This document shows positions 25,687 to 35,406 of a stretch of 64,000 bases of DNA, one piece after another; the stretch's first letter is position 1; each line of letters begins with the position of its first letter. The stretch lies in contig NC_002678.2 of NCBI RefSeq assembly GCF_000009625.1, forward strand, positions 1,550,001 to 1,614,000. The letters are read 5' to 3'. A program made the position numbers and the translations under genes. This DNA comes from Mesorhizobium japonicum MAFF 303099 (GTDB lineage Bacteria > Pseudomonadota > Alphaproteobacteria > Rhizobiales > Rhizobiaceae). The notes beneath the pieces were generated by a model. That model made no database searches, was not told the origin of the DNA, and saw nothing but the letters and a program-made list of their open reading frames with translations.

Positions 25687-26838
25687 TCAATTGCACTTCG
25701 GCTTGGCGCTGTTGCAGGCGTCGACCAGCTCGGCCGGCGGATCCTTGTGGAAGACGGTCTTGAAGGATTCCAGCACGTTGGATTGCACCACCGGCAGCGA
25801 CTGCACGCCGACCCAGGCGGGCGTGGGTTGCCCGATCAGCGCCTTCATCATCGCCAGCGCCTCGGCCACGCCCTGGTCATAGGGGCGCTGCGAGCCGGTT
25901 GCCTTGAGCGGGCCGCCCTTGGCGATCTCGATCGCCGATTGCAGGCCGAGATCGACCGTGGTGATCGGAATGTCGATGCCTTGCGCCCGCATCGAGGACA
26001 GCGTGTCGAGCGCCGGCTGATCCCACACCGCAAACAGGCCTTTCACATCGGGATTGCCGGTGAGGAAGTCGCCGGAGATCTGCGAGACCTTCGAGGGATC
26101 GGTGAAGTCGACCTGCTTCAGCACGATGTCGGGCCGGTTCTTCTTCATCCACTCGCCGACGCCCTTGGTGCGCTCATTGGTGCTGAAATAGTCGACACCG
26201 AAATTCACCAGGCCGATCGTGCCGCCCTTGGGCATGCAGGAGGCCAGGATCTGCGCCGCGATCTGGCCGTTACCCTGGCTGTCGGCCGAGATCATCGAGG
26301 CAAAATCCTTTGGCGATGAGAGGCCAACCGGAATGCTGTCCATGAACACCAGCTTGATGCCGGCTTCGCCCACCTTCTTGTAGGTCGGCGCCGTCGCGGT
26401 GAAATCGACGGGGATGGAGATGATGCCGTCGGGGTGCTGCTGGATGGTGTTCTCGATGTCGGCGATCTGCTTGTCGACCTGATATTCGGCCGACGCCACG
26501 CCGGTGACGGTGACGCCATATTTGGCCAGCGTTTCGCTGATGCCTTGCACCTGCAGCTGCGACCAGTCGAGGTTCACCGTCTGCATGGAAATGCCGACCT
26601 TGAACTTGCCGGCCTTGACCTTGGCGGCTTCGTCATCGGTCAGTTTCAGCTCGTCGGGCGAGGCTGCCTTCTCGCCATGCGGGCCCTGGCCGACAATGCC
26701 CTTGGGACCGAGCGTCGCCATGTCGACGCCGGTGACGCAGGTGTCCGGCGTCTGCGCCAAACTCATGGACGTCGACAGCGCGAAGGCGCTGGCGGCGAGG
26801 CTCAATGTACTGAACAGGATTCTTGCCGATTGTTTCAT
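25687..26838 (-). CDS. Sugar ABC transporter substrate-binding protein
   Basis: This 383-residue periplasmic binding protein has a signal peptide (ILFSTLSLAASAFALSTS, cleavage near SLAQ). An extra N-terminal segment with GPKGIVGQGPHGEKAASPDE precedes the binding fold. The fold contains FKVGISMQTVNLDWSQLQ, IISIPVDFTATAPTYKK and LFAVWDQPALDTL. The C terminus carries a probable disulphide (VDACNSAKPKCN). It is the last gene of an operon with one ATPase and one permease upstream, under a DeoR-type regulator. The family covers ribose, xylose, rhamnose and similar ligands. Confidence 0.9.
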   Translation of the reverse strand: MKQSARILFSTLSLAASAFALSTSMSLAQTPDTCVTGVDMATLGPKGIVGQGPHGEKAASPDELKLTDDEAAKVKAGKFKVGISMQTVNLDWSQLQVQGISETLAKYGVTVTGVASAEYQVDKQIADIENTIQQHPDGIISIPVDFTATAPTYKKVGEAGIKLVFMDSIPVGLSSPKDFASMISADSQGNGQIAAQILASCMPKGGTIGLVNFGVDYFSTNERTKGVGEWMKKNRPDIVLKQVDFTDPSKVSQISGDFLTGNPDVKGLFAVWDQPALDTLSSMRAQGIDIPITTVDLGLQSAIEIAKGGPLKATGSQRPYDQGVAEALAMMKALIGQPTPAWVGVQSLPVVQSNVLESFKTVFHKDPPAELVDACNSAKPKCN

Positions 26839-26910
26839 GACTTCCTCCGTTGATTGTTTGTTTTGCCGTTTGGAGCCGGCGGTTTCTGCTGATGTCCGTG
26901 GATGCGCGCC

Positions 26911-27893
26911 TTACCTCCTCGTGAACGCGACCGCGGCGACGATGATTGCCCCCTTGATGACGAGTTGCAGCGACGAGCTGACGCCGAGCAGCACCAGCCC
27001 GTTGTTGAGCGTGCCGATGATCAGGCTGCCGAGCAGCGTGCCGAGCACGAAGCCGCGGCCGCCGAACAGGCTGCAGCCGCCAAGGATGACCGAGGCGATG
27101 ACGTCGAGCTCCATGCCTTGCACCACATCGGGCCGCGCCGCGTGCGAGCGCGCCGACAGGATCAGCGACGCCAGCCCGGCGAGCGTGCCGGTCAGCACGA
27201 AGGCAAGCGTCGTGACCTGCTTGATGTGGACGCCGGAATAGAGCGCGGCCGTCGGGTTGCCGCCGGCGGCGTAAACCCGCCGCCCATAGACGCTGTAGTG
27301 CAGCAGCAAGATGCCGGCGATGGTGACGCCGAGCGTCCACAGGATCGGCGCCGGTATACCGAGCACCGAGCCCTCGCCGAAGATCGCGAAATAATATTCG
27401 TTGGTGATGATGACCGGCTTGGTGTTGGTGACCATCAGCGCCAGGCCGCGCGCGCCGCTCAGCGTGCCCAGCGTCACCAGGAAGGACGGGATTTCGAGGC
27501 GCGTGGTCAGGACACCGTTGAGCAGCCCGATCAGCGCCCCGGTGCCCAGCCCCGCCGCGGCACCGACGACCCAGTTGTTGGCGACAAAGGCCATGGCCAG
27601 CGATGCGCTCATGCCCGAAAGCGCCAGCGTCGAGGCGACGGACAGGTCGATCTGCCTGGAGATGATGACGAATGTCATGCCCACCGCGATGATCGAGACC
27701 AGTGTCGTCTGGCGGCCGATGTTGAGAAAATTGTCGATCGACAGGAACCAGGGTGACGCTAGGCTGAAGACGATCAGCATGACGGCGAAGGCGACATAGA
27801 GCATGTAGGGCCGCTCGCCCTGCAGCAGATGTTGTAACGCGGAGCGACCGCCTGGCTGAGCGGCTGCAGCTTTCGCCGGGCTTTGGATGTCGG

Positions 27894-27897
<4 letters not shown>
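26911..27897 (-). CDS. Sugar ABC transporter permease
   Basis: This 328-residue permease of the RbsC family has the VGMTFVIISRQIDLSVASTL hallmark, in which the usual GGIDLS is RQIDLS. The C-terminal part has ASVILGGCSLFGGRGFVLGT. A hydrophilic N terminus precedes the first helix (MLYVAFAVMLIVFSLAS). The ATG at 27897 overlaps the ATPase stop by four bases. Only one permease gene is present, so it probably works as a homodimer with the ATPase at 27894. Confidence 0.9.
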
Positions 27898-29465
<1,568 letters not shown>

Positions 29466-29540
29466 GACGCCCGCACTTCCTCCCGTTGACGCGTCCCCTA
29501 CCCTGTCGAGTCCCTTTTGAGACTTCTCTTACTTTTTTTG

Positions 29541-29570
29541 TGACTTTTCCATCAGGACGAGGAAAAGTCA
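29541..29570. promoter_or_regulatory. 10-bp perfect inverted repeat, candidate DeoR operator
   Basis: TGACTTTTCC and GGAAAAGTCA are separated by exactly 10 bases, so the half-sites lie on the same DNA face (20-base centre spacing). The site lies between the regulator gene and the ATPase gene, 76 bases before the ATPase ATG. No T run follows on the transcribed strand, so an operator fits better than a terminator. Confidence 0.6.
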
Positions 29571-29577
29571 AACGGAG

Positions 29578-30321
29578 TCATGCCTGCGGCTGGAATGAAT
29601 CCGGCCCGATCTCGCCATGCTCGGTGATGACAGCGTCGAAGCCATCCATGGCCGAGAAAAAGGCCCGCTTGAGCTTGCCGATCTTGCTCGAGTCGATGAC
29701 CAGATAGTTTTCGCGCGCCAGGCTCATCACCTTCTGCTTCACCACCGCCTCGTGGAAATGCTCGCAGGTGGCGCCGCGCTTGGCATCGACGCCGGCGGCT
29801 GACAGGAAGGCCACGTTGATGCCGACGCTGTTCAAAATGTCGAAATCATGCGTGCCCGAGAAAGAGGCCGAGGCTGGATGATAGACACCGCCCAGCATGA
29901 TAATCGTGACATTGGGCTTGCGGCTCAGGCGTTCCGCCACATTCATGGCGTAACATATTGCCGTTATTTGATAATTTTCGGGAATGAGATCGACCAGATG
30001 GATCAGCGTCGTGCCGCAGTCGATGAAGATCGTCTCGTCGGGCCGTATCTTGCGCACCGCATGCGCGCAGGCTTCGCGCTTGGCCGCCGCATGGCTGTCG
30101 GCCGCCGTCGCCAGTTCATAGGGAATATCGGCTTCGATCTCGGCCGCCGCCAAAATGTGTCCGCCGAGATAGGCGATCTGTCCCTGGTTGGTGGCGATGT
30201 CACGCCGCACCGTCATCTCGGAAACGCCGAGCAGCGCCGCCGCTTCGCTGAGATGGATGACCCGCCGCTGCGACAGCAGATCGATCAGCCGTGCCGTTCT
30301 TTGCGCTTTGCGAACCGTCAT
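29578..30321 (-). CDS. DeoR/GlpR family transcriptional regulator
   Basis: This 247-residue repressor has the DeoR N-terminal HTH (VIHLSEAAALLGVSEMTVRRDI). The sugar-phosphate-sensing C-terminal domain has IFIDCGTTLIHLVDLIP, IIMLGGVYHPAS, GVDAKRGATC and YLVIDSSKIGK. The ATG at 30321 gives the usual family length; an upstream ATG at 30372 would add 17 residues. It lies just upstream of a sugar ABC importer on the same strand and probably represses it until a phosphorylated sugar binds. The site at 29541-29570 is the likely target. Confidence 0.9.
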   Translation of the reverse strand: MTVRKAQRTARLIDLLSQRRVIHLSEAAALLGVSEMTVRRDIATNQGQIAYLGGHILAAAEIEADIPYELATAADSHAAAKREACAHAVRKIRPDETIFIDCGTTLIHLVDLIPENYQITAICYAMNVAERLSRKPNVTIIMLGGVYHPASASFSGTHDFDILNSVGINVAFLSAAGVDAKRGATCEHFHEAVVKQKVMSLARENYLVIDSSKIGKLKRAFFSAMDGFDAVITEHGEIGPDSFQPQA

Positions 30322-30412
30322 GCGTTGGGCCTGTGCATCCTGAAATGTGAGGATTTTAACAACCGCCCGCATTCAGATGCAAGTCCACAGTCCAAGTCCG
30401 CCCTAGGTCTCT

Positions 30413-30649
30413 TTAGGTGCGGCGCGAGAGATAGTCGCGAAGACGAAGCAGGCGCCGTTGAATCTCCGACGTGTCAAACAGAAACGGGCCGCCACCGGGT
30501 CTGTAGCTGGCAAGAGCTATAACCGCATTTTGAACAACCTCGTCATCAGGATAGGCCTCGTCGAGCAACACCTCCAAGCTGTCCGCGGTTGCCAGGCTGG
30601 TGTCCTCCCCGCTGACGAACCTTGTCAGCAGCAGGCTGAGGTCATCCAC
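30413..30649 (-). CDS. Small hypothetical protein
   Basis: This 78-residue acidic helical protein (LLLTRFVSGEDTSLATADSL, LLDEAYPDDEVVQNAVIAL, basic C-terminal LLRLRDYLSRRT) begins four bases after the stop of the TetR gene, with GGGGTGA overlapping that stop. The tight linkage suggests translational coupling. No family was recognised. Confidence 0.65.
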   Translation of the reverse strand: MDDLSLLLTRFVSGEDTSLATADSLEVLLDEAYPDDEVVQNAVIALASYRPGGGPFLFDTSEIQRRLLRLRDYLSRRT

Positions 30650-30653
30650 GATG

Positions 30654-31271
30654 TCACCCCTTTCCCGCCCCGAACCGCAGCCCGTCCATCAAGAGCTTGA
30701 CCAGCCGGCGCGAACGGTCGCGCCACTCCGGCGTGTCGGGCGCGGAATAGATGCCACCAAGTGCGTGCAGCACATCCGAGGCATCGACATCGTCACGGAT
30801 GGTACCGTCGGCCACCGCCGCCTCGACCAATTGTCGCAAGGCTTGCGAGACCCGCCCCGACGTGTCGGAGAACAGGGTGGAATTGGTTGTCAGCAGGATG
30901 CGCAGGCTGGTCGCCAGGCCGCGCTTGGTGGCGATGTAGTCGACGAAGCGCCGCATCCACACCTCGAGCGCGACATCGGAGGGATGTTTTTGGGCAAGCT
31001 CGGCGGCGGCGGCGCACAGCGCCTCGACCTCGCGGCGGTAGACCACCTCGACCAGATGCTCGCGCGTCGGGAAATGCCGGTAGAGCGTGCCGATGCCGAC
31101 GCCGGCACGGCGCGCGATCTCCTCCAGCGAGGCATCGATGCCGCGCTCGGCAAATACCGAAGCCGCCACCTCGACCAGCCGGTCGCGGTTGCGCTGGGCA
31201 TCGGCGCGCAGCGGCTTGGGTTCCGCGGCGGTGTCTTCAGCGATGACGGCTTCGGCCAATTTTTTCTCCAC
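30654..31271 (-). CDS. TetR family transcriptional regulator
   Basis: The protein of about 205 residues has a TetR HTH (VEVAASVFAERGIDASLEEI, RRAGVGIGTLYRHFPTREHL) and a ligand domain of the TetR_C type with an exposed WMRRFVDYIATKRGL segment. The open frame extends to an ATG at 31385, but that would bury a perfect palindrome (31323-31336) inside the coding region. The GTG at 31271 gives the normal TetR length and is chosen, although its ribosome binding site is poor. It is divergent from the aldehyde oxidoreductase operon and probably controls it. Confidence 0.85.
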   Translation of the reverse strand: MEKKLAEAVIAEDTAAEPKPLRADAQRNRDRLVEVAASVFAERGIDASLEEIARRAGVGIGTLYRHFPTREHLVEVVYRREVEALCAAAAELAQKHPSDVALEVWMRRFVDYIATKRGLATSLRILLTTNSTLFSDTSGRVSQALRQLVEAAVADGTIRDDVDASDVLHALGGIYSAPDTPEWRDRSRRLVKLLMDGLRFGAGKG

Positions 31272-31319
31272 GGACAAAATATCGGGACTTGAACCCAGCC
31301 GGGCCAGCCCCCACGTAAC

Positions 31320-31339
31320 AAACGGAGGCACCTCCGCTT
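31320..31339. promoter_or_regulatory. Palindromic candidate TetR operator
   Basis: The half-sites AAACGGAGG and CCTCCGCTT are separated by CA and pair at 8 of 9 positions, with a perfect CGGAGG-CA-CCTCCG core. A further half-site-like AAGTGGAG follows at 31341. It lies about 50 bases upstream of the chosen TetR start and in the divergent region before the oxidoreductase operon. AAGCGGAG-type palindromes are typical TetR targets (recalled, not searched). Confidence 0.6.
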
Positions 31340-31429
31340 TAAGTGGAGTGCTTTCATCATATAGGCAGGGAACCCCGTATGTCACGCAATTCGAACCTGC
31401 AAGGTAAAGCCGTCTTTGCCCGCTGGAGA

Positions 31430-31500
31430 TTGGCGAAGGCGGCCAGGCTGCCGATCTCCCCTCGCGGGCGGAGATTGGCTGTCACCAGCGCTTCCGCCAA
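31430..31500. repeat. Degenerate fragment of the A-type element
   Basis: It contains GGAGATTGGCGAAGGC, CTGCCGATCTCCCC and GGAGATTGGCTGTCACC followed by GCTTCCGCCAA. These phrases match the interior of the element at 4691-4870, but the long outer arms are missing. It lies in the 314-base divergent region between the TetR gene and the aldehyde oxidoreductase operon. Confidence 0.6.
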
Positions 31501-31585
31501 CACCTAGCCGTCCGCCCCCCTTGCCCTTGCCCGCCTCGACACCAATTCCTTCCCCTCAGCGTCAAGCAACTGGAGCCAGACGCCC

Positions 31586-32059
31586 ATGACGAAAATCCCC
31601 GTCCATCTCGATATCAACGGCCAGCACCACGAGTTGCAGCTCGAACCGCGCGTCACGCTGCTCGATGCCTTGCGCGAGCGGCTCGGCCTGACCGGCACCA
31701 AGAAGGGCTGCGACCATGGCCAGTGCGGCGCCTGCACCGTGCACATAGACGGCGAGCGCGTGCTGGCTTGCCTGACGCTGGCCGCGCAAGCCGAAGGCCG
31801 CGCCATCACCACCATTGAGGGGCTTGCACGGGAGGGCGAATTGCATCCCGTGCAGGCTGCCTTCCTCGAACAGGACGCCTTCCAGTGCGGCTATTGCACG
31901 CCGGGCCAGATCATGTCGGCGGTGGCCTGCATCCGCGAGGGCCATGCCGGCTCGGACGAAGAAATCCGCGAATACATGGCCGGCAATCTCTGCCGCTGCG
32001 GCGCCTATCCGCACATCGTCGCCGCCGTCCGCCAGGCAGCCCAGGAGTTCGCATCATGA
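31586..32059 (+). CDS. 2Fe-2S subunit of a molybdenum aldehyde oxidoreductase (PaoA-like)
   Basis: The 157-residue protein has the plant-type [2Fe-2S] motif with Cys42, Cys47, Cys50 and Cys62 (GCDHGQCGACTVHI). The second helical cluster uses Cys101, Cys104, Cys136 and Cys138 (CGYCTPGQ, CRCG). It passes electrons between the molybdenum site and FAD. PaoA of E. coli carries a Tat signal (recalled); none is present here, so the complex is probably cytoplasmic. It is the first gene of a small-FAD-large operon with four-base overlaps. Confidence 0.93.
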   Translation: MTKIPVHLDINGQHHELQLEPRVTLLDALRERLGLTGTKKGCDHGQCGACTVHIDGERVLACLTLAAQAEGRAITTIEGLAREGELHPVQAAFLEQDAFQCGYCTPGQIMSAVACIREGHAGSDEEIREYMAGNLCRCGAYPHIVAAVRQAAQEFAS

Positions 32060-33039
32060 GGGATTTTTCCTACCTGCGCGCCAGTTCGGCTGACGCCGCC
32101 CGCCAGGCGGCTGCCCTGCCCGGCGCCATGCTGCTCGCCGGCGGCACCACGCTGATCGACCTCGCCAAATGCGGCGTCGCCGAGCCCGACATGCTGGTCG
32201 ACATCACCCACCTCAAGGGGCTGGACCGGATCGACGTGAACGAACGCGGCGCCACCATCGGCGCGCTCGCCAAAATGGGCCATGTCGCCGACCACGCCGA
32301 CGTCAAGAGCCGCTTCCCCGCCATCTCCGAAGCACTGTGGCAGGCGGCGTCGGCGCAGATCCGCAACATGGCGACCATCGGCGGCAATCTGATGCAGCGC
32401 ACGCGCTGCCCCTATTTCCGCGACCCCTCCAACTTTTCGGCCTGCAACAAGCGTGTATCAGGCAGCGGCTGTTCGGCGATCGGCGGCGTCACCCGCGGAC
32501 ACGCCGTGCTGGGCACCAGCGAGGCCTGTATCGCCATGTATCCTGGCGACCTCGCCACCGCTTTGGTCGCCTTCGACGCAACAGTTCATCTCGGCGAGCG
32601 CAAGCTTCTGGTGGACGACTTCTTCCTGCTGCCCGGCGCCACGCCCGACAGGGAACATGCGATCGAGCCGGGCGAGATGATCACCGCCATCGAAATTCCC
32701 GGCTCCGCCGCCGCCCGGCGCTCGACCTATCTGAAGATCCGCGACCGGCAATCCTATGAATTCGCCGCGGCAAGTGCGGCGGTCGGCATCGAATTCGAAG
32801 CCGATGGCCGCACTATCCGCGACCTGCGCGTCGCGCTCGGCGGCGTCGCGACCAAGCCGTGGCGTGTCCGTGCCGTGGAAGACGCCCTGAAGGGCAAGGT
32901 GCTGGAGCCGGAAACCGTCCGCGCCGCCAGCCTGCTCGCCGTCGAAGGCGCCGTCGACCAAGGCGCCAACCATTACAAGATCGAACTCGCGCCGCGCGTT
33001 GTCGCGCGCGCCATCCTCAAATTGGGAGAGACGGCATGA
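32056..33039 (+). CDS. FAD-binding subunit with extra Fe-S motif (PaoB-like)
   Basis: The 327-residue subunit has the FAD pyrophosphate motif AMLLAGGTTLIDL and the ATIGGNLMQ second FAD segment typical of the CO-dehydrogenase/xanthine-dehydrogenase family. Next to it is an inserted cysteine loop with Cys118, Cys130, Cys139 and Cys158 (TRCPYF, ACNKRVSGSGCS). From memory of PaoB, that insert carries a [4Fe-4S] cluster, which places this enzyme in the PaoABC/YagTSR group rather than ordinary xanthine dehydrogenase. The ATG at 32056 overlaps the upstream stop as ATGA. Confidence 0.92.
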   Translation: MRDFSYLRASSADAARQAAALPGAMLLAGGTTLIDLAKCGVAEPDMLVDITHLKGLDRIDVNERGATIGALAKMGHVADHADVKSRFPAISEALWQAASAQIRNMATIGGNLMQRTRCPYFRDPSNFSACNKRVSGSGCSAIGGVTRGHAVLGTSEACIAMYPGDLATALVAFDATVHLGERKLLVDDFFLLPGATPDREHAIEPGEMITAIEIPGSAAARRSTYLKIRDRQSYEFAAASAAVGIEFEADGRTIRDLRVALGGVATKPWRVRAVEDALKGKVLEPETVRAASLLAVEGAVDQGANHYKIELAPRVVARAILKLGETA

Positions 33040-35348
33040 CCGTTCACAACATCAGAGTTGGTGAATCGAGACGGGGCGACGCCTCCGACGGCGCACTGGC
33101 GGAAGCCGTTGGCGGCCGGCTGTCGCGCGTCGACGGCCCGGCCAAGATCACCGGTGCCGCCAAATACGCCGTCGAGCAGCAGCTCGAGCACCTCGCCTAT
33201 GCCGTGCTGGTCGAAAGCACGATTGCCTCGGGCAAGGTGCGCGCGATCGACACTGCGCAGGCTGAGGCGGCGCCGGCTGTGCTGCAAGTGCTGACGCCGG
33301 ACACCATCATCAGCCTGAGGACCGCATCCGACTGGTTCGGCACGCCGCCACCGGACAAACCCTACTGCCCGCTGGCGCGCGACATCACCTTCTCCGGCCA
33401 GCATATCGCGGCAGTTGTCGCCGAAACCTTCGAGCAGGCGGTCGCCGCGGCGGCCCTCGTCAAGGTCAGCTATGACGAGACGCCTTCCATCGTCGATCTC
33501 AGCGACGGCAAGGCCGGCGACGGCATTCCGATCGATGCCATGACCAAGGAATGGGGCGATGCGCCCGCAGCCTTCGCCGCCGCGCCGGTGCGCATCTGCG
33601 CCGCCTACAACACGCCGCGCGAATACCAGGCGCCGATGGAGCCGCATGGCCTGATCGCGCGCTGGGAGGGCGATCATCTGACCGTCTGGGAGCCGAGCCA
33701 GTGGTTGGACGGCATGGCCCGCACCTACGCCGAATGGTTCGAAGTGCCGTTCGAGAATGTGCGGCTGGTCTCGCCCTATATTGGCGGTGGCTTCGGCTCC
33801 AAGGCGCTGGCGCTGAGCCATGGCGCGGTGGCGGCAAGTGCCGCCAAAATGCTGGGACGGCCGGTGAAGCTGGTGATGACGCGGCCGCAGACCTTTACCG
33901 GCTATGGCGGCCGCGCCGCGACGCGCCAGACGGTGACGATCGGCGCCAACCACGACGGCATGATCCAGTCGATCGTGCATCGCGGCGTCAACGAAACCTC
34001 CATCGACGGCATGTGGGTCGAGCCGCTCGGCTCGGTCACCTCGATCATGTACGCGACGCCGAATTTCTCCTCGAAGCAGAATGTCGTGCGGGTCAATTCC
34101 GTGGTGCCGGGCGCCATGCGGGCGCCGGGCGAAAATCCGTCGGCCTTCGGCATCGAAAGCGCCATCGACGAGCTCGCCTATGAGGTCGGCATCGACCCAC
34201 TGGAGATTCGGCTCAGAAACTATGCCGAGCAGGATCCGCACGCCAGAAAAGCCTGGTCGACCAGGCAGTTGCGAGAGGCTTTTGCCGCGGGCGCCGAGCG
34301 CTTCGGCTGGTCCAGGCGCTCGTCGAAACCGCGCTCGATGCGCGACGGCAACCAGCTGATCGGCTGGGGCGTCGCCGCCGGCACCTATCCGGTGCGGCGC
34401 GCCTACGGCGAGGCTCTCGTGCGCATCCTGGCCGACGGCTCGGTCGAGGTCGAAAGCTCCTCGATCGACATGGGCCAGGGCACCTACACCATCCTGGCGC
34501 AGACCGCCGCCGAGACGGTCGGCGTGCCGGCCGACGATGTTGTGGTGAAGCTCGGCGACTCCCGCTTTGCCCGCGCCGGCGTCAGCGGCGGCTCGCGGCT
34601 GGCTGGCGTGATGACGGGGGCGGTCCACAAGGCCGCGACCTCGGCGCTCGATCAAATGGTGGGCCTGGCGATCAGCGATCCGCGCTCGCCCTTCCACGCG
34701 CTGCAGGCCAACACTCTGGTCGTCGCCAATGGCCGCATCGGCTCGCCGCGCGGCGACGGCCCCGATGTCTCGATCGCCGAACTGCTCAAGAGCGTCGGCC
34801 GCGACCGCATCGAGGCGACCGGCGACACCATGCCGGCCAACTCGACGGCGGAAGACCGCTACAAGAACTACACCACCATCGCCATGGCGCTGCCGCACAC
34901 CGAGGGCGATTATTCCCGCTACTCCTGGTGCGCGCATTTCATCGAGGTGCGCGTCGACGAGGATTTCGGCACGGTGCGCGTGTCGCGCGTGGTGTCGGCG
35001 CTGGATTCCGGCCGGCTCTACAACCCGAAGCTCGCCGAAAGCCAATGGAAGGGCGGCATCATCATGGGCATCGGCCAGGCGTTGCTGGAAGAAGGCATCA
35101 TGGATCGTCGCCATGGCCGCATCGTCAACAACAACCTCGCCGATTACCTGGTGCCGACCAATGCCGACATCCCGGACATCGAGGTGATCTCGGTCGGCAT
35201 TCCCGACCCGCACTCCTCGGCGCTCGGCGGCAAGGGTGTGGGTGAGCTTGGCATCGTCGGTGTCGCGCCCGCGATCGCCAATGCGGTGTTCCACGCGACG
35301 GGAAAGAGGGTGCGGGATTTGCCGATCACGCTGGAGAAGCTGATCTGA
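33036..35348 (+). CDS. Molybdopterin-binding aldehyde oxidoreductase large subunit (PaoC-like)
   Basis: The 770-residue catalytic subunit has RVDGPAKITGAAKYAVEQ at the N terminus and the cofactor motifs GGGFGSK near residue 250, MRAPGENPSAFGIESAIDEL and DMGQGTYTILAQTAAE. The C-terminal GGKGVGELGIVGVAPAIANA holds the catalytic glutamate near residue 735. It oxidises an aldehyde or N-heterocycle using Mo-cytosine-dinucleotide if it follows the PaoC type (inference). It overlaps the FAD subunit gene by four bases. No XdhC/PaoD-type maturation gene is in the window. Confidence 0.93.
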   Translation: MTVHNIRVGESRRGDASDGALAEAVGGRLSRVDGPAKITGAAKYAVEQQLEHLAYAVLVESTIASGKVRAIDTAQAEAAPAVLQVLTPDTIISLRTASDWFGTPPPDKPYCPLARDITFSGQHIAAVVAETFEQAVAAAALVKVSYDETPSIVDLSDGKAGDGIPIDAMTKEWGDAPAAFAAAPVRICAAYNTPREYQAPMEPHGLIARWEGDHLTVWEPSQWLDGMARTYAEWFEVPFENVRLVSPYIGGGFGSKALALSHGAVAASAAKMLGRPVKLVMTRPQTFTGYGGRAATRQTVTIGANHDGMIQSIVHRGVNETSIDGMWVEPLGSVTSIMYATPNFSSKQNVVRVNSVVPGAMRAPGENPSAFGIESAIDELAYEVGIDPLEIRLRNYAEQDPHARKAWSTRQLREAFAAGAERFGWSRRSSKPRSMRDGNQLIGWGVAAGTYPVRRAYGEALVRILADGSVEVESSSIDMGQGTYTILAQTAAETVGVPADDVVVKLGDSRFARAGVSGGSRLAGVMTGAVHKAATSALDQMVGLAISDPRSPFHALQANTLVVANGRIGSPRGDGPDVSIAELLKSVGRDRIEATGDTMPANSTAEDRYKNYTTIAMALPHTEGDYSRYSWCAHFIEVRVDEDFGTVRVSRVVSALDSGRLYNPKLAESQWKGGIIMGIGQALLEEGIMDRRHGRIVNNNLADYLVPTNADIPDIEVISVGIPDPHSSALGGKGVGELGIVGVAPAIANAVFHATGKRVRDLPITLEKLI

Positions 35349-35356
35349 GGGTGGAG

Positions 35357-35389
35357 CGCGTAATCTCCCTTTGCGCTGGAGATTACGCG
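35357..35389. terminator. Perfect 12-bp hairpin between convergent genes
   Basis: CGCGTAATCTCC pairs perfectly with GGAGATTACGCG across a 9-base loop. It lies 8 bases after the large-subunit stop and 17 bases before the end of the convergent MDR gene, so it can serve both transcripts. No long T run is present. Confidence 0.6.
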
Positions 35390-35406
35390 ACCGGTCGCGT
35401 TCGCCC

